Source of the DNA: Micromonospora echinaurantiaca
GTDB lineage: Bacteria > Actinomycetota > Actinomycetes > Mycobacteriales > Micromonosporaceae
Assembly (NCBI RefSeq): GCF_900090235.1
Contig: NZ_LT607750.1
Location: 5,013,001 to 5,077,000, forward strand
Reading direction: 5' to 3'
Length of the DNA: 64,000 bases
Shown here: positions 44,809 through 53,179 of the stretch, piece by piece
Layout: every line of letters begins with the position of its first letter
Numbering within the stretch: position 1 is the stretch's first letter
Position numbers and translations under genes: made by a program
Notes under the pieces: model-generated
Told to the model about the DNA's origin: nothing
The model's database searches: none
The model's input: only the letters and a program-made list of their open reading frames with translations

Positions 44809-45468
44809 TCAGCTCGGGTAGACCCCGAACGACCGCCATCCCCGGTCCGGGAAGCCGGCGGCCTCCGCCACCCGGGCCGAGGCGGCGTTGCGGAGATCGT
44901 GCAGATAGGTCGGTACGGCGCCCTCGTCGAGCACCCGGCGGGCCGCCTGGGCGACCAGGCGCCGGGCCAGGCCGCGGCTCCGGGCGGCGGGCACCGTCCC
45001 CACCGCCAACTCGTGGCCGTACGCGTCGTGCCGCTTGATCCCCACCCCGGCGAGGTAGTGGCCACGGTCGTCGCGGACCACCAGCACCGCCCGGTCGAAC
45101 AGCCGCAGCCAGGCCGGCAGCCCCGGATCCTCCGGGGAGATCCACTCCCCCACGTCGGGCAGCGGGGCCGGCGCCGAACTCCACCGGAAGACGTCGTCGT
45201 GCAGCGCCCAGCCCCGGTGGCCGACCGCCGCGGGCAACTCCGGCAGCAGGCGCTTCGGCCGCCGGGCCAGCTCCCGGACCGCCGCGACCCGGTCCGGTGG
45301 CACCGACAGCACGGTGCTCGCGCCGGCCCGGACCGCGATCGCCGGGCGGAGTCGGCCGTCCCAGGCGGGGCGGGCCCGGCGGTGCGAACCGACCACGTGC
45401 AGACCCGGGCCGGCGGGCCACTGCCCGAGCCAGCTGGCCAGATGCAGGTGGAGTCGCCGGTCGAGCAC
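44809..45468 (-). CDS. GNAT (FR47-like) acetyltransferase
   Basis: A 219-residue protein. The N-terminal half (~1-120) is an accessory domain (LHLHLASWLGQWPAGPGLHVVGSHRRARPAW). The C-terminal GNAT motif A region reads [68 protein letters not shown], typical of FR47-like members. GTG 45468 follows GGGAGG. The substrate is unknown. Confidence 0.87.
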   Translation of the reverse strand: MLDRRLHLHLASWLGQWPAGPGLHVVGSHRRARPAWDGRLRPAIAVRAGASTVLSVPPDRVAAVRELARRPKRLLPELPAAVGHRGWALHDDVFRWSSAPAPLPDVGEWISPEDPGLPAWLRLFDRAVLVVRDDRGHYLAGVGIKRHDAYGHELAVGTVPAARSRGLARRLVAQAARRVLDEGAVPTYLHDLRNAASARVAEAAGFPDRGWRSFGVYPS

Positions 45469-45552
45469 CGATCCACCTCCCTGCGCCGTCGTCCACCGGA
45501 CCGGAATCCGATCACGGTACGCCGGGCGGCTCCGCCCGGCGTACCGAACCGG

Positions 45553-46185
45553 TCAGCGCCGACCGCGCCCCGCGTCGTGCCCGGCGTGGTCGGCATGCCC
45601 CGTGTCGCGCCCGGCGTGGTCGGCGTGCCCGGCCTCCGCGCCATGCCCCGCGTGACCGGCGTGCTCGCCGTGGTCGGCATGCCCGGCGGCCGCGCGCCCT
45701 TCGTGCTGCCCTGCGTCGTGTCCGGCGTGCTGGCCGTGGCCGGCGTGGTACTGGTGGGTGACCGCGTGGCCGCGACCACGGGCGATCAGCGCGCGGTTGA
45801 CCGGCACGGTGACCACGAAGGCCACCGCCAGGGCGCCGGCCAGGCTGGCCCAGAACACCCAGCTGGTCAGGCCCGCTTCCATGGCGCCGGGGATGGCCAG
45901 CATGACGCCGTTGTCGACCACCTCCATCACGCCGATGCTCACCGTGTCGGCGATCAGCGCCACCTTGACCGCCGTGCGCAGCGGCACGCCCGAGCGGAGC
46001 ACCGGGCGGATGGTGAACGAGTAGCCGAAGAGGAAGGCCAGGCCGACCGCCAGCGCGATGGTGCCGAGGTCGGACCAGCCGAGGGCGGTGCCGATGACCA
46101 TGCCGAGCACCTCGCCGATGGCGCAGCCGGTGAGGCAGTGCAGCGTCGCGGTGATCGCCAGTCGGGTCAGGTTCGCGTTGCTCAT
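45553..46185 (-). CDS. DUF4396 membrane protein with His-rich tail
   Basis: A 210-residue protein. Residues 1-145 form the DUF4396 core with four membrane helices, including ITATLHCLTGCAIGEVLGMVIG (a conserved His/Cys pair), SFTIRPVLRSG and IADTVSIGVMEVVDNGVMLAIPGAMEAGLTSWVFW. From ~150 a tail carries some 15 His residues in HAGH/HADH repeats, a likely metal buffer. A TACCC-N5-GGGTA box lies 12 bp upstream of the ATG, so copper-responsive control is probable. Direct metal transport is inference. Confidence 0.85.
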   Translation of the reverse strand: MSNANLTRLAITATLHCLTGCAIGEVLGMVIGTALGWSDLGTIALAVGLAFLFGYSFTIRPVLRSGVPLRTAVKVALIADTVSIGVMEVVDNGVMLAIPGAMEAGLTSWVFWASLAGALAVAFVVTVPVNRALIARGRGHAVTHQYHAGHGQHAGHDAGQHEGRAAAGHADHGEHAGHAGHGAEAGHADHAGRDTGHADHAGHDAGRGRR

Positions 46186-46197
46186 GCCACCGACCAT

Positions 46198-46214
46198 ATA
46201 CCCCCCAGGGGTAT
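46198..46214. promoter_or_regulatory. CsoR/RicR-type copper operator
   Basis: ATACCCCCCAGGGGTAT: perfect 7-bp arms containing TACCC-N5-GGGTA, the operator form known for CsoR/RicR regulators. It lies 12 bp before the ATG of the DUF4396 gene and 106 bp before the divergent response regulator. No csoR gene is in the window. Confidence 0.75.
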
Positions 46215-46320
46215 TAGAGGAAGTGGTGCCCGTCACTGCGCTGGTCGAGCCGTAAGGAGATGGCAAGACCTGCGGCGGCGTACCTCTAGCTACGCTGGGC
46301 CGGCGCGAGGGAGGTGCCCG

Positions 46321-47016
46321 GTGACCCAGCGGGTGCTGGTCGTCGACGACGACCGGACGGTCAGCGACGTCGTCTGCCGCTACCTGGAGCACGCCGGATA
46401 CCAGGTCGACCACGTCGGCGACGGCGCCGCCGCGCTGGCCGCGGTCGCCGCGGAGCCGCCCGACCTGGTGGTGCTCGACCTGATGCTGCCGGTGCTGGAC
46501 GGCCTGGAGGTCTGCCGGCGGCTGCGCTCCCGGCCGGACGGCGTACCCATCGTGATGCTCACCGCGCGCGGTGACGAGGCCGACCGGATTCTCGGCCTGC
46601 AACTCGGCGCGGACGACTACCTGGGCAAACCGTTCTCTCCCCGGGAGCTGGTGCTGCGGGTCCGCTCGGTGCTGCGCCGGGCCGGCGGCGAGCCGGCCGG
46701 GACGGTGCCGCAGGTGCTCACCGACGGCGGGCTGGAGGTGCTCACCGGGCCCCGGGTGGCCCGGCTGCACGGGCGCGAGCTGGCCCTGACGCTGCGCGAG
46801 TTCGACCTGCTGGCGCACCTGATGCGACACCCGGCACGGGCGTTCCGCCGGACGGAGCTGCTGGAGCGGGTGTGGGGCTGGAGCTTCGGCGACGAGTCGA
46901 CGGTGACCGTGCACGTACGGCGGCTGCGCGAGAAGGTGGAGGCCGATCCCGCGGACCCACGGCGGATCGTGACGGTCTGGGGCGTGGGCTACCGGTACCA
47001 GCCGACCGATGCGTGA
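46321..47016 (+). CDS. OmpR/PhoB-type response regulator
   Basis: A 231-residue regulator. The receiver has DDD near residue 9, the phosphorylated Asp in [16 protein letters not shown] and Lys in [11 protein letters not shown]. The winged-helix output domain reads [74 protein letters not shown] 46321 follows GAGGGAGG; TACGCT (46291-46296) may be its -10. The longer upstream frame is antisense to other genes. It overlaps the kinase gene by 8 bp. Confidence 0.94.
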   Translation: MTQRVLVVDDDRTVSDVVCRYLEHAGYQVDHVGDGAAALAAVAAEPPDLVVLDLMLPVLDGLEVCRRLRSRPDGVPIVMLTARGDEADRILGLQLGADDYLGKPFSPRELVLRVRSVLRRAGGEPAGTVPQVLTDGGLEVLTGPRVARLHGRELALTLREFDLLAHLMRHPARAFRRTELLERVWGWSFGDESTVTVHVRRLREKVEADPADPRRIVTVWGVGYRYQPTDA

Positions 47017-48037
47017 CCTGGCCCTGATCTTCGCGGCGGCGCTCGCCGCGGCGCTCTGCGTGGGCGCCGCCGGCGCGCTCGCCCTGCGGCTGCTGCGCGG
47101 CCGGTCGATCACCGTCCACATCGTGGTGCTGCTGACGGTCACCGTGACCGCGGTGGTGGCCGGCGTGGCAGTGGTCGCCGAGGCGATGTTCCTCTCCGCC
47201 CACGACCTCGAGGTGGTGCTGATCACCGTCGCGGCGGCGGCGACGGTCAGCCTGGCCGTCGGCTGGCTCTTCGCCCGCCGGCTCGCCGCCGCCGCGGTCT
47301 GGGCCGACCAGGCCCGCGAGCGGGAACGGCGGATCGAGCAGGGGCGGCGCGACCTGGTCGCCTGGGTGTCGCACGACCTGCGCACCCCGCTGGCCGGGCT
47401 GCGGGCGATGGCGGAGGCGCTGGAGGACCGGGTGGTGCTCGACCCGGAGACGGTCGCCGAGTACCACCGCCGGATCCGGGTCGAGACCGACCGGATGACC
47501 CGGCTGGTCGACGACCTGTTCGAGCTGTCCCGGATCAACGCCGGCGCGCTGCGGCTGTCACTGTCGGCGGTGCCGCTCGGCGACGTGGTCTCCGACGCGC
47601 TGGCCGGCGCCGCGCCACTGGCCGCCGCCCGGCGGATCCGGCTGGTCGCCGCCGAGACCGGCTGGCCGACCGTGCAGGCCAGCGAGCCGGAACTGGCCCG
47701 GGTGGTGAGCAACCTGCTGCTCAACGCGGTCCGCTACACCCCCGAGGACGGCACGGTACGGATCGACGGCGGGCGCGACGCCGACGCCGCCTGGCTGGCG
47801 GTGGCCGACACCTGCGGCGGGATCCCGGAGGACGATCTGCCCCGGGTCTTCGACGTGGCGTTCCGGGGCGAGCCGGCGCGTACGCCGCGACCGGGCAACG
47901 GGCACCGCGCCGGGTCGGGCGGGCTGGGCCTGGCGATCGTGCGCGGGCTGATTGAGGCGCACGGCGGCCGGGTAGACGTACAGAACCTCACCGACGGGTG
48001 CCGGTTCGTGGTCCGCCTGCCCGCCACGGGAACCTGA
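47009..48037 (+). CDS. Sensor histidine kinase (HisKA/HATPase_c)
   Basis: A 342-residue kinase with two or three N-terminal membrane helices (~1-30, 38-62, 70-92) and almost no extracytoplasmic loop, so the signal is probably sensed in the membrane. His[25 protein letters not shown]. HATPase: [65 protein letters not shown]. It is the cognate sensor of the regulator at 46321. Nearness to the copper-boxed gene hints at envelope or metal stress. Confidence 0.93.
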   Translation: MRDLALIFAAALAAALCVGAAGALALRLLRGRSITVHIVVLLTVTVTAVVAGVAVVAEAMFLSAHDLEVVLITVAAAATVSLAVGWLFARRLAAAAVWADQARERERRIEQGRRDLVAWVSHDLRTPLAGLRAMAEALEDRVVLDPETVAEYHRRIRVETDRMTRLVDDLFELSRINAGALRLSLSAVPLGDVVSDALAGAAPLAAARRIRLVAAETGWPTVQASEPELARVVSNLLLNAVRYTPEDGTVRIDGGRDADAAWLAVADTCGGIPEDDLPRVFDVAFRGEPARTPRPGNGHRAGSGGLGLAIVRGLIEAHGGRVDVQNLTDGCRFVVRLPATGT

Positions 48038-48095
48038 TCCATCGATCCCGCGTCATATTCATTTCCATACATGTACAACTTTCTTTGGGACGGTA

Positions 48096-48299
48096 ATGGT
48101 CATGCCGAATCAGCCGAATGACCGGTACCAGCAGGACACCGAGCGCCTCTGGCGGGTCCCCGGGACCGCCGGACGGTTCCCGGGCCAGCCGCCGTACCGG
48201 GGCAACCGGGCCCCCGCCGGCACCGATGCGCTGCCCTGGAGCGAGCTGAACAAGCTGCCGGCCGGCGCCTCCGCACGGCGCGGCCTCAACACCCGCTGA
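48096..48299 (+). CDS. Small hypothetical protein
   Basis: A 67-residue (or 65 from ATG 48102) basic protein rich in Pro and Gly: MPNQPNDRYQQDTERLWRVPGTAGRFPGQPPYRGNRAPAGTDALPWSELNKLPAGASARRGLNTR. There is no signal or membrane helix. The upstream 50 bp are unusually AT-rich for this chromosome (TCATATTCATTTCCATACATGTACAAC region), consistent with a promoter; GGGACGG is the best ribosome site. The same frame continues after the TGA for 42 more sense codons (see 48324). Confidence 0.6.
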   Translation: MVMPNQPNDRYQQDTERLWRVPGTAGRFPGQPPYRGNRAPAGTDALPWSELNKLPAGASARRGLNTR

Positions 48300-48323
48300 C
48301 GCACCAGACCGCGCCGCAAGCTG

Positions 48324-48428
48324 GTGCCTCACGGCGCGACGGTGCTCCACTACGACGCCGACCAGGACCGGATCGCCGCGCTCACCGGCCAGCCCACGGA
48401 GTGGGTGGCGCCGAAGGGCAGCCTCTGA
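48324..48428 (+). other. Short ORF or remnant in frame after the small gene
   Basis: After the TGA at 48297-48299 the same frame reads RTRPRRKLVPHGATVLHYDADQDRIAALTGQPTEWVAPKGSL, then TGA. The second half (VLHYDADQDRIAALTGQPTEWVAPKGSL) has protein-like composition. A GTG at 48324 could start a 34-aa peptide; stop readthrough or a split ancestral gene are alternatives. Confidence 0.35.
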
Positions 48429-48529
48429 CCCGGGCGACACTCCCGGGCGGTCCAACGGGGGCTTTCGCACACCTGTCGGGTAATTTCTTGGGGTCCGGAA
48501 CCCGGCCCACGACAGGAGAAGCTCAGCGC

Positions 48530-49048
48530 ATGGGCAAGAAGACGATCCACGTCTCCGACTTCAGCGGCACGGTGCTGCGCCCCGACGACGAGGTGGTCCG
48601 CGTCGTCGTGCTGGAGCACCCTGACCTGGTGGCCGGGCCCGTGCAACTGGACGCCACCCCGGTCGAGGTGGAGAGCATCGACGACGCGGCGCTGGACGTC
48701 GCGGTGGTCGAGATCCACGACCGGCACGGCGGCGGCGAACCGCGCCGGGTGGTACTGACCGCCAGCGAGTTCGACGCGATGGCCACCGACGTGCCGATGG
48801 CACAGCTGCTCAGGACCGCGGAGCGGGTCCGCCCGCCCAAGTCCCGCCGCAGCGCCGAGCGGCTCGACTACGGCACCGTCGAGCACGCCGGCAAGCCGCA
48901 CCGGGGCCGGGTCACCGAGGAGGAGGCCCGGCTGGTGCGCGAACGGCTCGACGAGGTGAACAAGCGCCTCGCCGACGCCGGGATCCGCCAGATCGACCCG
49001 GCCGACCCGGAGCACGCCGCCCGGTACGGCTTCCCCGCCACCTCCTGA
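48530..49048 (+). CDS. Hypothetical protein
   Basis: A 172-residue acidic, soluble protein. MGKKTIHVSDFSGTVLRPDDEVVRVVVLEHPDLVAGPVQLDATPVEVESIDDAALDVAVVEIHDRHGGGEPRRVVLTASEFDAMATDV looks like a beta-rich domain. Then a linker (RVRPPKSRRSAERLDYGTVEHAGKPHRGR) and a helical end (VTEEEARLVRERLDEVNKRLADAGIRQIDPADPEHAARYGF). The N-terminus faintly recalls Lsr2-type small DNA-binding proteins, but the AT-hook-like motif is missing, so I do not name it. The start has AGGAG at 12 nt. Confidence 0.78.
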   Translation: MGKKTIHVSDFSGTVLRPDDEVVRVVVLEHPDLVAGPVQLDATPVEVESIDDAALDVAVVEIHDRHGGGEPRRVVLTASEFDAMATDVPMAQLLRTAERVRPPKSRRSAERLDYGTVEHAGKPHRGRVTEEEARLVRERLDEVNKRLADAGIRQIDPADPEHAARYGFPATS

Positions 49049-49055
49049 CGACGCG

Positions 49056-49787
49056 TCAGGAGGCCTTCTTCGTCAGGGCTTCCAGCGCGGCGACGAGCCA
49101 GGTCTCGGCGGCGGTCTTGTCGACGCCGAGGCCGGCCAGCACGCCGCTGCCGTGCTCCAACTCCAGCAGGGCGAGCAGGATGTGCTCGGTGCCGATGTAG
49201 TTGTGCCCGAGCCGGAGCGCCTCGCGGAAGGTCAGCTCCATCGCCTTCCTGCTCTGCGCGTCGTACGGGATGAGGTCGGGGACCTCGGCGGCCGACGCCG
49301 CCGGCAGCGCGGCGAGCGCGGCCTCGCGGACCCGCTCCAGCGGGACGCCCTGCGCGACGATCGCCTTCGCGGCCAGCGCCTCCGGCTCGCTGAGCAGCCC
49401 GAGCGTGATGTGCTCCGGGCGGATCTCGGCGTGCCCGGTGGCCCGCGCCTCGTTCTGGGAGGCCATCGCCACGTTGCGGGCCCGCTGGGTGAACCGGCTG
49501 AAGCCCTGCTGCGGGTCGAGCGGCGCGTCGGCGGACTTCGGCACGAACCGCTTCTGCGCGGCCTGCTTGGTCACGCCCATGCTGCGGCCGATCTCGGTCC
49601 ACGAGGCGCCGGAGCGCCGGGCCTGGTCCACGAAGTGGCCGATCAGATGGTCGGCCACCTCACCGAGGTGGTCGGCGACGATGACCGCGCCGGCCAGCTG
49701 GTCGAGCGCGTCGGAGTGCGCCTTCTTGATGGCCTCGATCAGGTCGTCGAGCCGGACCGGGTTGTTCATGGGAAGTGGATTGGTCAT
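49056..49787 (-). CDS. Clp N-terminal-domain protein with HTH, probable regulator
   Basis: A 243-residue protein. Residues ~50-80 hold a helix-turn-helix-like segment (RRSGASWTEIGRSMGVTKQAAQKRFVPK). Residues ~95-235 hold two Clp_N repeats (FSRFTQRARNVAMASQNEARATGHAEIRPEHITLGLLSEPEALAAKAI and AMELTFREALRLGHNYIGTEHILLALLELEHGSGVLAGLG). There is no AAA ATPase domain, so it is not a ClpC but a DNA-binding relative. The ATG at 49787 lies 6 nt after a -10 (TAGGGT) without Shine-Dalgarno. ATG 49769 is an alternative. Two operators cover its promoter. Confidence 0.85.
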   Translation of the reverse strand: MTNPLPMNNPVRLDDLIEAIKKAHSDALDQLAGAVIVADHLGEVADHLIGHFVDQARRSGASWTEIGRSMGVTKQAAQKRFVPKSADAPLDPQQGFSRFTQRARNVAMASQNEARATGHAEIRPEHITLGLLSEPEALAAKAIVAQGVPLERVREAALAALPAASAAEVPDLIPYDAQSRKAMELTFREALRLGHNYIGTEHILLALLELEHGSGVLAGLGVDKTAAETWLVAALEALTKKAS

Positions 49788-49836
49788 GCGTCAACCCTAA
49801 GTTGACGCTACTGGCTTCGTCAACCATCGGTTGACG
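49788..49836 (-). promoter_or_regulatory. Leaderless promoter covered by two GTCAAC-N5-GTTGAC operators
   Basis: Minus strand: -35 TTGACG (49823-49818), 18-bp spacer, -10 TAGGGT (49799-49794), six bases, ATG 49787. Operator 1 is GCGTCAAC-CCTAA-GTTGACGC (49788-49808); operator 2 is CGTCAACC-ATC-GGTTGACG (49818-49836). Both contain GTCAAC-N5-GTTGAC, centres 29 bp apart, and they cover the -10 and -35 respectively. Confidence 0.75.
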
Positions 49837-49930
49837 ATTGGTTGCCCCCGGTCGTCCGTGCGCGCGGGTCGGTCTCCGGGACGCCGGGGTCGCCGCGACG
49901 CACGGCATCGACGTGGCCGGACTCCCGGCC

Positions 49931-50683
49931 TCAGTCCCGACTCGCGGCGGCGACGAAGAGCGGGACGGCGACGAGGGCGCGGTCCCGCTCCGCCCGGCGC
50001 CGCTGGTCGGCGAGCCAAGCCTCCGCCTCCGCCCGGTTGACCACTCCTGCCGCGACCGCGGGGCCGGCGAGCCCGGCCAGCATCGGCAGGACCTCCTCGC
50101 CGGTGCGCACCCAGGTGTGCACCTCCACCTCCGGCGCCGCGAAGCCGGCGTCCAGCAGCAGGCCGCGGTAGCCGCGGGCGGCCCGCGGGCTGACGATGCC
50201 GTCGGCCCGGGCCTGCACGATGGCGCGGGTCAGCGCGGGTTCGCCGGAGTCGACCACGATGGCGTCCCAGTCCTGGCCGACCAGCACGATCCGGCCGCCG
50301 GGAGCGAGCACCCGCCGCGCCTCCGCCAGCGCCCGGTCCGGTCGGGCGAGGTCGTGCAGGACCTTGTCCGCCCGGTACCCGAGGACCGCGCCGTCCGGCA
50401 GCGGCAGCGCGGCGGCGTCCGCCACCCGCAGGTCCGCACCGGGCTGCCGGTCCCGGGCCACCGCGATCATCCGCGGGTCCCGGTCCACGCCGACCGGCCG
50501 CGCCCCGAGCGCTGCCAGCTCCGCCACCGCCCGGCCGGTCCCGCAGCCGACGTCGACCACCGGCGCGCCGTCGGTCAGGCCCAGCAGGGCGTACGAACGG
50601 GCGCGGAGCGCCGTCGCGTCCAGACTGTCGTCGCTGGCGTCGAGCAGCCGGATCAGCCGGTGGACCTCGTCGTACGTTGACAT
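49931..50683 (-). CDS. SAM-dependent methyltransferase
   Basis: A ~250-residue class I methyltransferase. Motif I is VVDVGCGTGRAVAELAALG, followed by PVGVDRDPRMIAVARDR, DLRVADAAALPLPDGAV and the post-motif ARRVLAPGGRIVLVGQDWD. It most resembles UbiE/Coq5-like small-molecule enzymes; the substrate is unknown. ATG 50683 (MSTYDEVHRLIRLLD) is used; ATG 50692 adds three residues. It is divergent from the MerR gene, with a perfect 22-bp palindrome between them. Confidence 0.9.
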   Translation of the reverse strand: MSTYDEVHRLIRLLDASDDSLDATALRARSYALLGLTDGAPVVDVGCGTGRAVAELAALGARPVGVDRDPRMIAVARDRQPGADLRVADAAALPLPDGAVLGYRADKVLHDLARPDRALAEARRVLAPGGRIVLVGQDWDAIVVDSGEPALTRAIVQARADGIVSPRAARGYRGLLLDAGFAAPEVEVHTWVRTGEEVLPMLAGLAGPAVAAGVVNRAEAEAWLADQRRRAERDRALVAVPLFVAAASRD

Positions 50684-50697
50684 GCCGGCCATGGTGC

Positions 50698-50719
50698 GAC
50701 TTCATGTCGACATGAAGTC
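50698..50719. promoter_or_regulatory. 22-bp perfect palindrome between methyltransferase and MerR genes
   Basis: Two exact half-sites GACTTCATGTC / GACATGAAGTC with no spacer. It overlaps the MerR start codon (50712) and lies 15 bp before the methyltransferase start. Its size and symmetry fit a MerR-family dimer. Confidence 0.8.
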
Positions 50720-51122
50720 AACCAGCGACCAGCCGGACCTGAGCATCGGCGAGATCGCCGCCCGGTTCGGGCTGCCCACCCACGTGCTGCGGCACTGGGA
50801 GTCCGTCGGGCTGCTCTTCCCCGCCCGGGCGGTGGCCGGCCGGCGGCGCTACGGCACCGCCGACCTGTACCGGATCGCGACGATCCTGCGGGCCAAGGAG
50901 GCGGGCTTCAGCCTGGACGACGTCCGCGCCGTGCTCGACGAGCCGGACCCGGCCGAGCGTCGGCGGATCCTGGCCCGGCAACGGTCCGCCCTGACCGAGC
51001 GGATCGCCCGCGCCCAGGCGTCGTTGGAGATCATCGACGTCGCGCTCCGGTGCGAGCACGAGGACATCGCCGAGTGCCCGCACTACCGGGCGAGCCTCGC
51101 GGCGCGAATCGGCGGGCGCTAG
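50712..51122 (+). CDS. MerR family transcriptional regulator
   Basis: A 136-residue protein. Winged HTH: LSIGEIAARFGLPTHVLRHWESVGLLFPARAVAGRRRYGTADLYRIATILRAKEAGFSLDDVRAVL. A dimer coiled coil (EPDPAERRRILARQRSALTERIARAQASLEIIDVAL) is followed by a short Cys-containing tail (RCEHEDIAECPHYRAS). The two cysteines and nearby His residues are a possible effector or metal site. The start lies inside the palindrome, so the message is probably leaderless or autorepressed; ATG 50691 would add seven residues. Confidence 0.9.
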   Translation: MKSTSDQPDLSIGEIAARFGLPTHVLRHWESVGLLFPARAVAGRRRYGTADLYRIATILRAKEAGFSLDDVRAVLDEPDPAERRRILARQRSALTERIARAQASLEIIDVALRCEHEDIAECPHYRASLAARIGGR

Positions 51123-51218
51123 GCCGACGCCGGGCCCCTCCCCCGCCGGTGCCCGCGACCGGCCGGGCCGGTCCACCGTCGTCTTGCCGGTGTCACCGGC
51201 CCGGTCGGTGCGCCCCGG

Positions 51219-53051
51219 TCAGGCCCGCCCTTCGAGCAGCCGGTCGAGGTGGGTCGCGGTGCTGATCAGCGACAGGTGGCTGAACGCCTGGGGGAAGTTG
51301 CCGATCTGCTCGCCGCTGGGGGCGATCTCCTCCGAGTACAGCCCGAGCTGGTTGCTGTAGGTCAGCATCTTCTCGAAGGTCAGCCGCGCGTCGTCGAGCC
51401 GACCGGACTGGGCGAGCGCCTCGACGTACCAGAACGTGCACATGCTGAAGGTGCCCTCGTTGCCCGCGAGGCCGTCGGGTGAGGCGCCCGGGTCGTACCG
51501 GTAGACGAGGCTGTCGGAGACCAGCTCGGCGTCCATGGCGCGCAGGGTCGACCGCCACATCGGGTCGGTCGGCGCGATGAACCCCAGCGACGGCATGGCG
51601 AGCAGCGACGCGTCCAGCACGTCGCTCGCGTAGTGCTGCACGAAAGCGCCGCGCCCGGGGTGGAAGCCGCGCGTCATGATCTGCTCGTACGCGGCGTTGC
51701 GCGCGTTCCGCCACCGGGTGACGTCGCCCGGCCGCCCGAGCCGCTCGGCGAGCCGGATGGCGCGGTCGAACGCCACCCACGACATCAGCCGGCCGTAGGT
51801 GAAGTCCTGCCGGCCGGCGCGGGTCTCCCAGATCCCGTCCTCGGGCTGGTCCCAGTTGGCGCAGAGCCAGTCCACCAGGTGCACGATGTGCTGCCACTCC
51901 TGGTGGGAGCTGTGCAGGCCGCGGTCACCGGCGAGGTGCACCGCGTTGAGCGCCTCGCCGTAGATGTCGAGTTGCAGCTGGCGCGCGGCGCCGTTGCCGA
52001 TCCGTACCGGCGCCGAGCCCCGGTAGCCCTCCAGATGGTCGAGGACCTCCTCGGTGAGGTCGGGCGAGCCGTCGACCCGGTACATGACCTGCAGCGGTGA
52101 CTCGTCCTGCCGCGCCTGCCGGATCCGGTCGTTGAGCCAACCCAGGTAACCGTTGGCCTCGTCGGTGAAGCCCAGGCTGAGCAGGGCGTGCACCGAGAAG
52201 GACGCGTCCCGAACCCAGGTGTAGCGGTAGTCCCAGTTGCGTTCGCCGCCGAGTTGCTCGGGCAGCCCGGCGGTGGGCGCGGCGATGAGCGCGCCGGTCG
52301 GGGCGTACGTCATGAGCTTCAGCGTCATCGCGGACCGCTCGACCATCTCCCGCCACCGGCCCGAGTACTGGGAGCGGGCGAGCCAGCGCCGCCAGAAGTC
52401 ACGCGTCTCCTCCAGCAGCTCCCGCACCTCCATCGGGGCGTACGGGCGTGGCGGCGTGGGCGCTGCGGTCTCCAGCACCACGCCCCCGGCCTCGCCCTCC
52501 TGGAAGGTGGCGGTCATGCAGATGCCGTCCTGCTCCCGGTGGATCTCCTCGTCGCGCAGGCGAGGCCGGTCGCCGTAGCGGACCGGGTTGAGGGTGAGCG
52601 AGAGGGTCGGGCTACGGAAGACGGTGCCGTCCGGATGGACCTCGAGCTGGTGCGGGTCACGTCCGTAGTTGAACCGCGGCCGGCAGTCGATCCGGAACCG
52701 CATGCTGCCGCGGACGACCCGCAGCATCCGGACCAGCCGGTGGTGCTCGGTCGCCCGCTCGCCGGCGACCGGCATGAAGTCGATCAGCTCCCCGACGCCG
52801 TCCGCGCTGAGGAACCGGGTGATCAGGATCGGCGTGCCGGGCAGGTAGAGCTGCTTGCTCACGTAGTCGATCCCGCACGGCGAGGCCTGGAAGTGGCCCC
52901 CCTTCCGCCGGTCCAGCAGCCCGCCGAACACGCTCGGCGAGTCGAACCGGGGCGCGCAGAACCAGTCGATGGTCCCGTCCCTGGTGATCAGCGCCGAGGT
53001 CTGCAGGTCACCGATCAGGCCGTGCGCCTCCACGGGGGGATACCTCTCCAC
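51219..53051 (-). CDS. GH15 family glucoamylase/trehalase-like hydrolase
   Basis: A 610-residue GH15 protein. The N-terminal beta domain (VEAHGLIGDLQTSALITRDGTIDWFCAPRFDSPSVFGGLLD) is followed by an (alpha/alpha)6 barrel with GGERNWDYRYTWVRDASFSVHALLSLGFTDEA, and the general-acid/base Glu in FSMCTFWYVEALAQSGRLDDARLTFEKML. Actinobacterial members of this architecture include trehalases (mycobacterial type), so trehalose or a maltooligosaccharide is the likely substrate. No signal peptide, so cytosolic. The GTG follows GGGAGG. Confidence 0.92.
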   Translation of the reverse strand: MERYPPVEAHGLIGDLQTSALITRDGTIDWFCAPRFDSPSVFGGLLDRRKGGHFQASPCGIDYVSKQLYLPGTPILITRFLSADGVGELIDFMPVAGERATEHHRLVRMLRVVRGSMRFRIDCRPRFNYGRDPHQLEVHPDGTVFRSPTLSLTLNPVRYGDRPRLRDEEIHREQDGICMTATFQEGEAGGVVLETAAPTPPRPYAPMEVRELLEETRDFWRRWLARSQYSGRWREMVERSAMTLKLMTYAPTGALIAAPTAGLPEQLGGERNWDYRYTWVRDASFSVHALLSLGFTDEANGYLGWLNDRIRQARQDESPLQVMYRVDGSPDLTEEVLDHLEGYRGSAPVRIGNGAARQLQLDIYGEALNAVHLAGDRGLHSSHQEWQHIVHLVDWLCANWDQPEDGIWETRAGRQDFTYGRLMSWVAFDRAIRLAERLGRPGDVTRWRNARNAAYEQIMTRGFHPGRGAFVQHYASDVLDASLLAMPSLGFIAPTDPMWRSTLRAMDAELVSDSLVYRYDPGASPDGLAGNEGTFSMCTFWYVEALAQSGRLDDARLTFEKMLTYSNQLGLYSEEIAPSGEQIGNFPQAFSHLSLISTATHLDRLLEGRA

Positions 53052-53179
53052 CAGACCTCCCGGCTCTCGGCTGACGGAGTGAGGCGACTACCCGCCGGCC
53101 GGCCCGGCACACCTGCGGCCACGCTCCCGCGACAGCCCCGCTGACCTGGGCTTTCCGCCACTGCCGGGCACCCGGCCGG

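Noticed and set aside
44899..46320. Long plus-strand extension upstream of the OmpR-type regulator
   Set aside because: It is antisense to the GNAT and DUF4396 genes; the regulator domain starts exactly at GTG 46321 behind a ribosome site.
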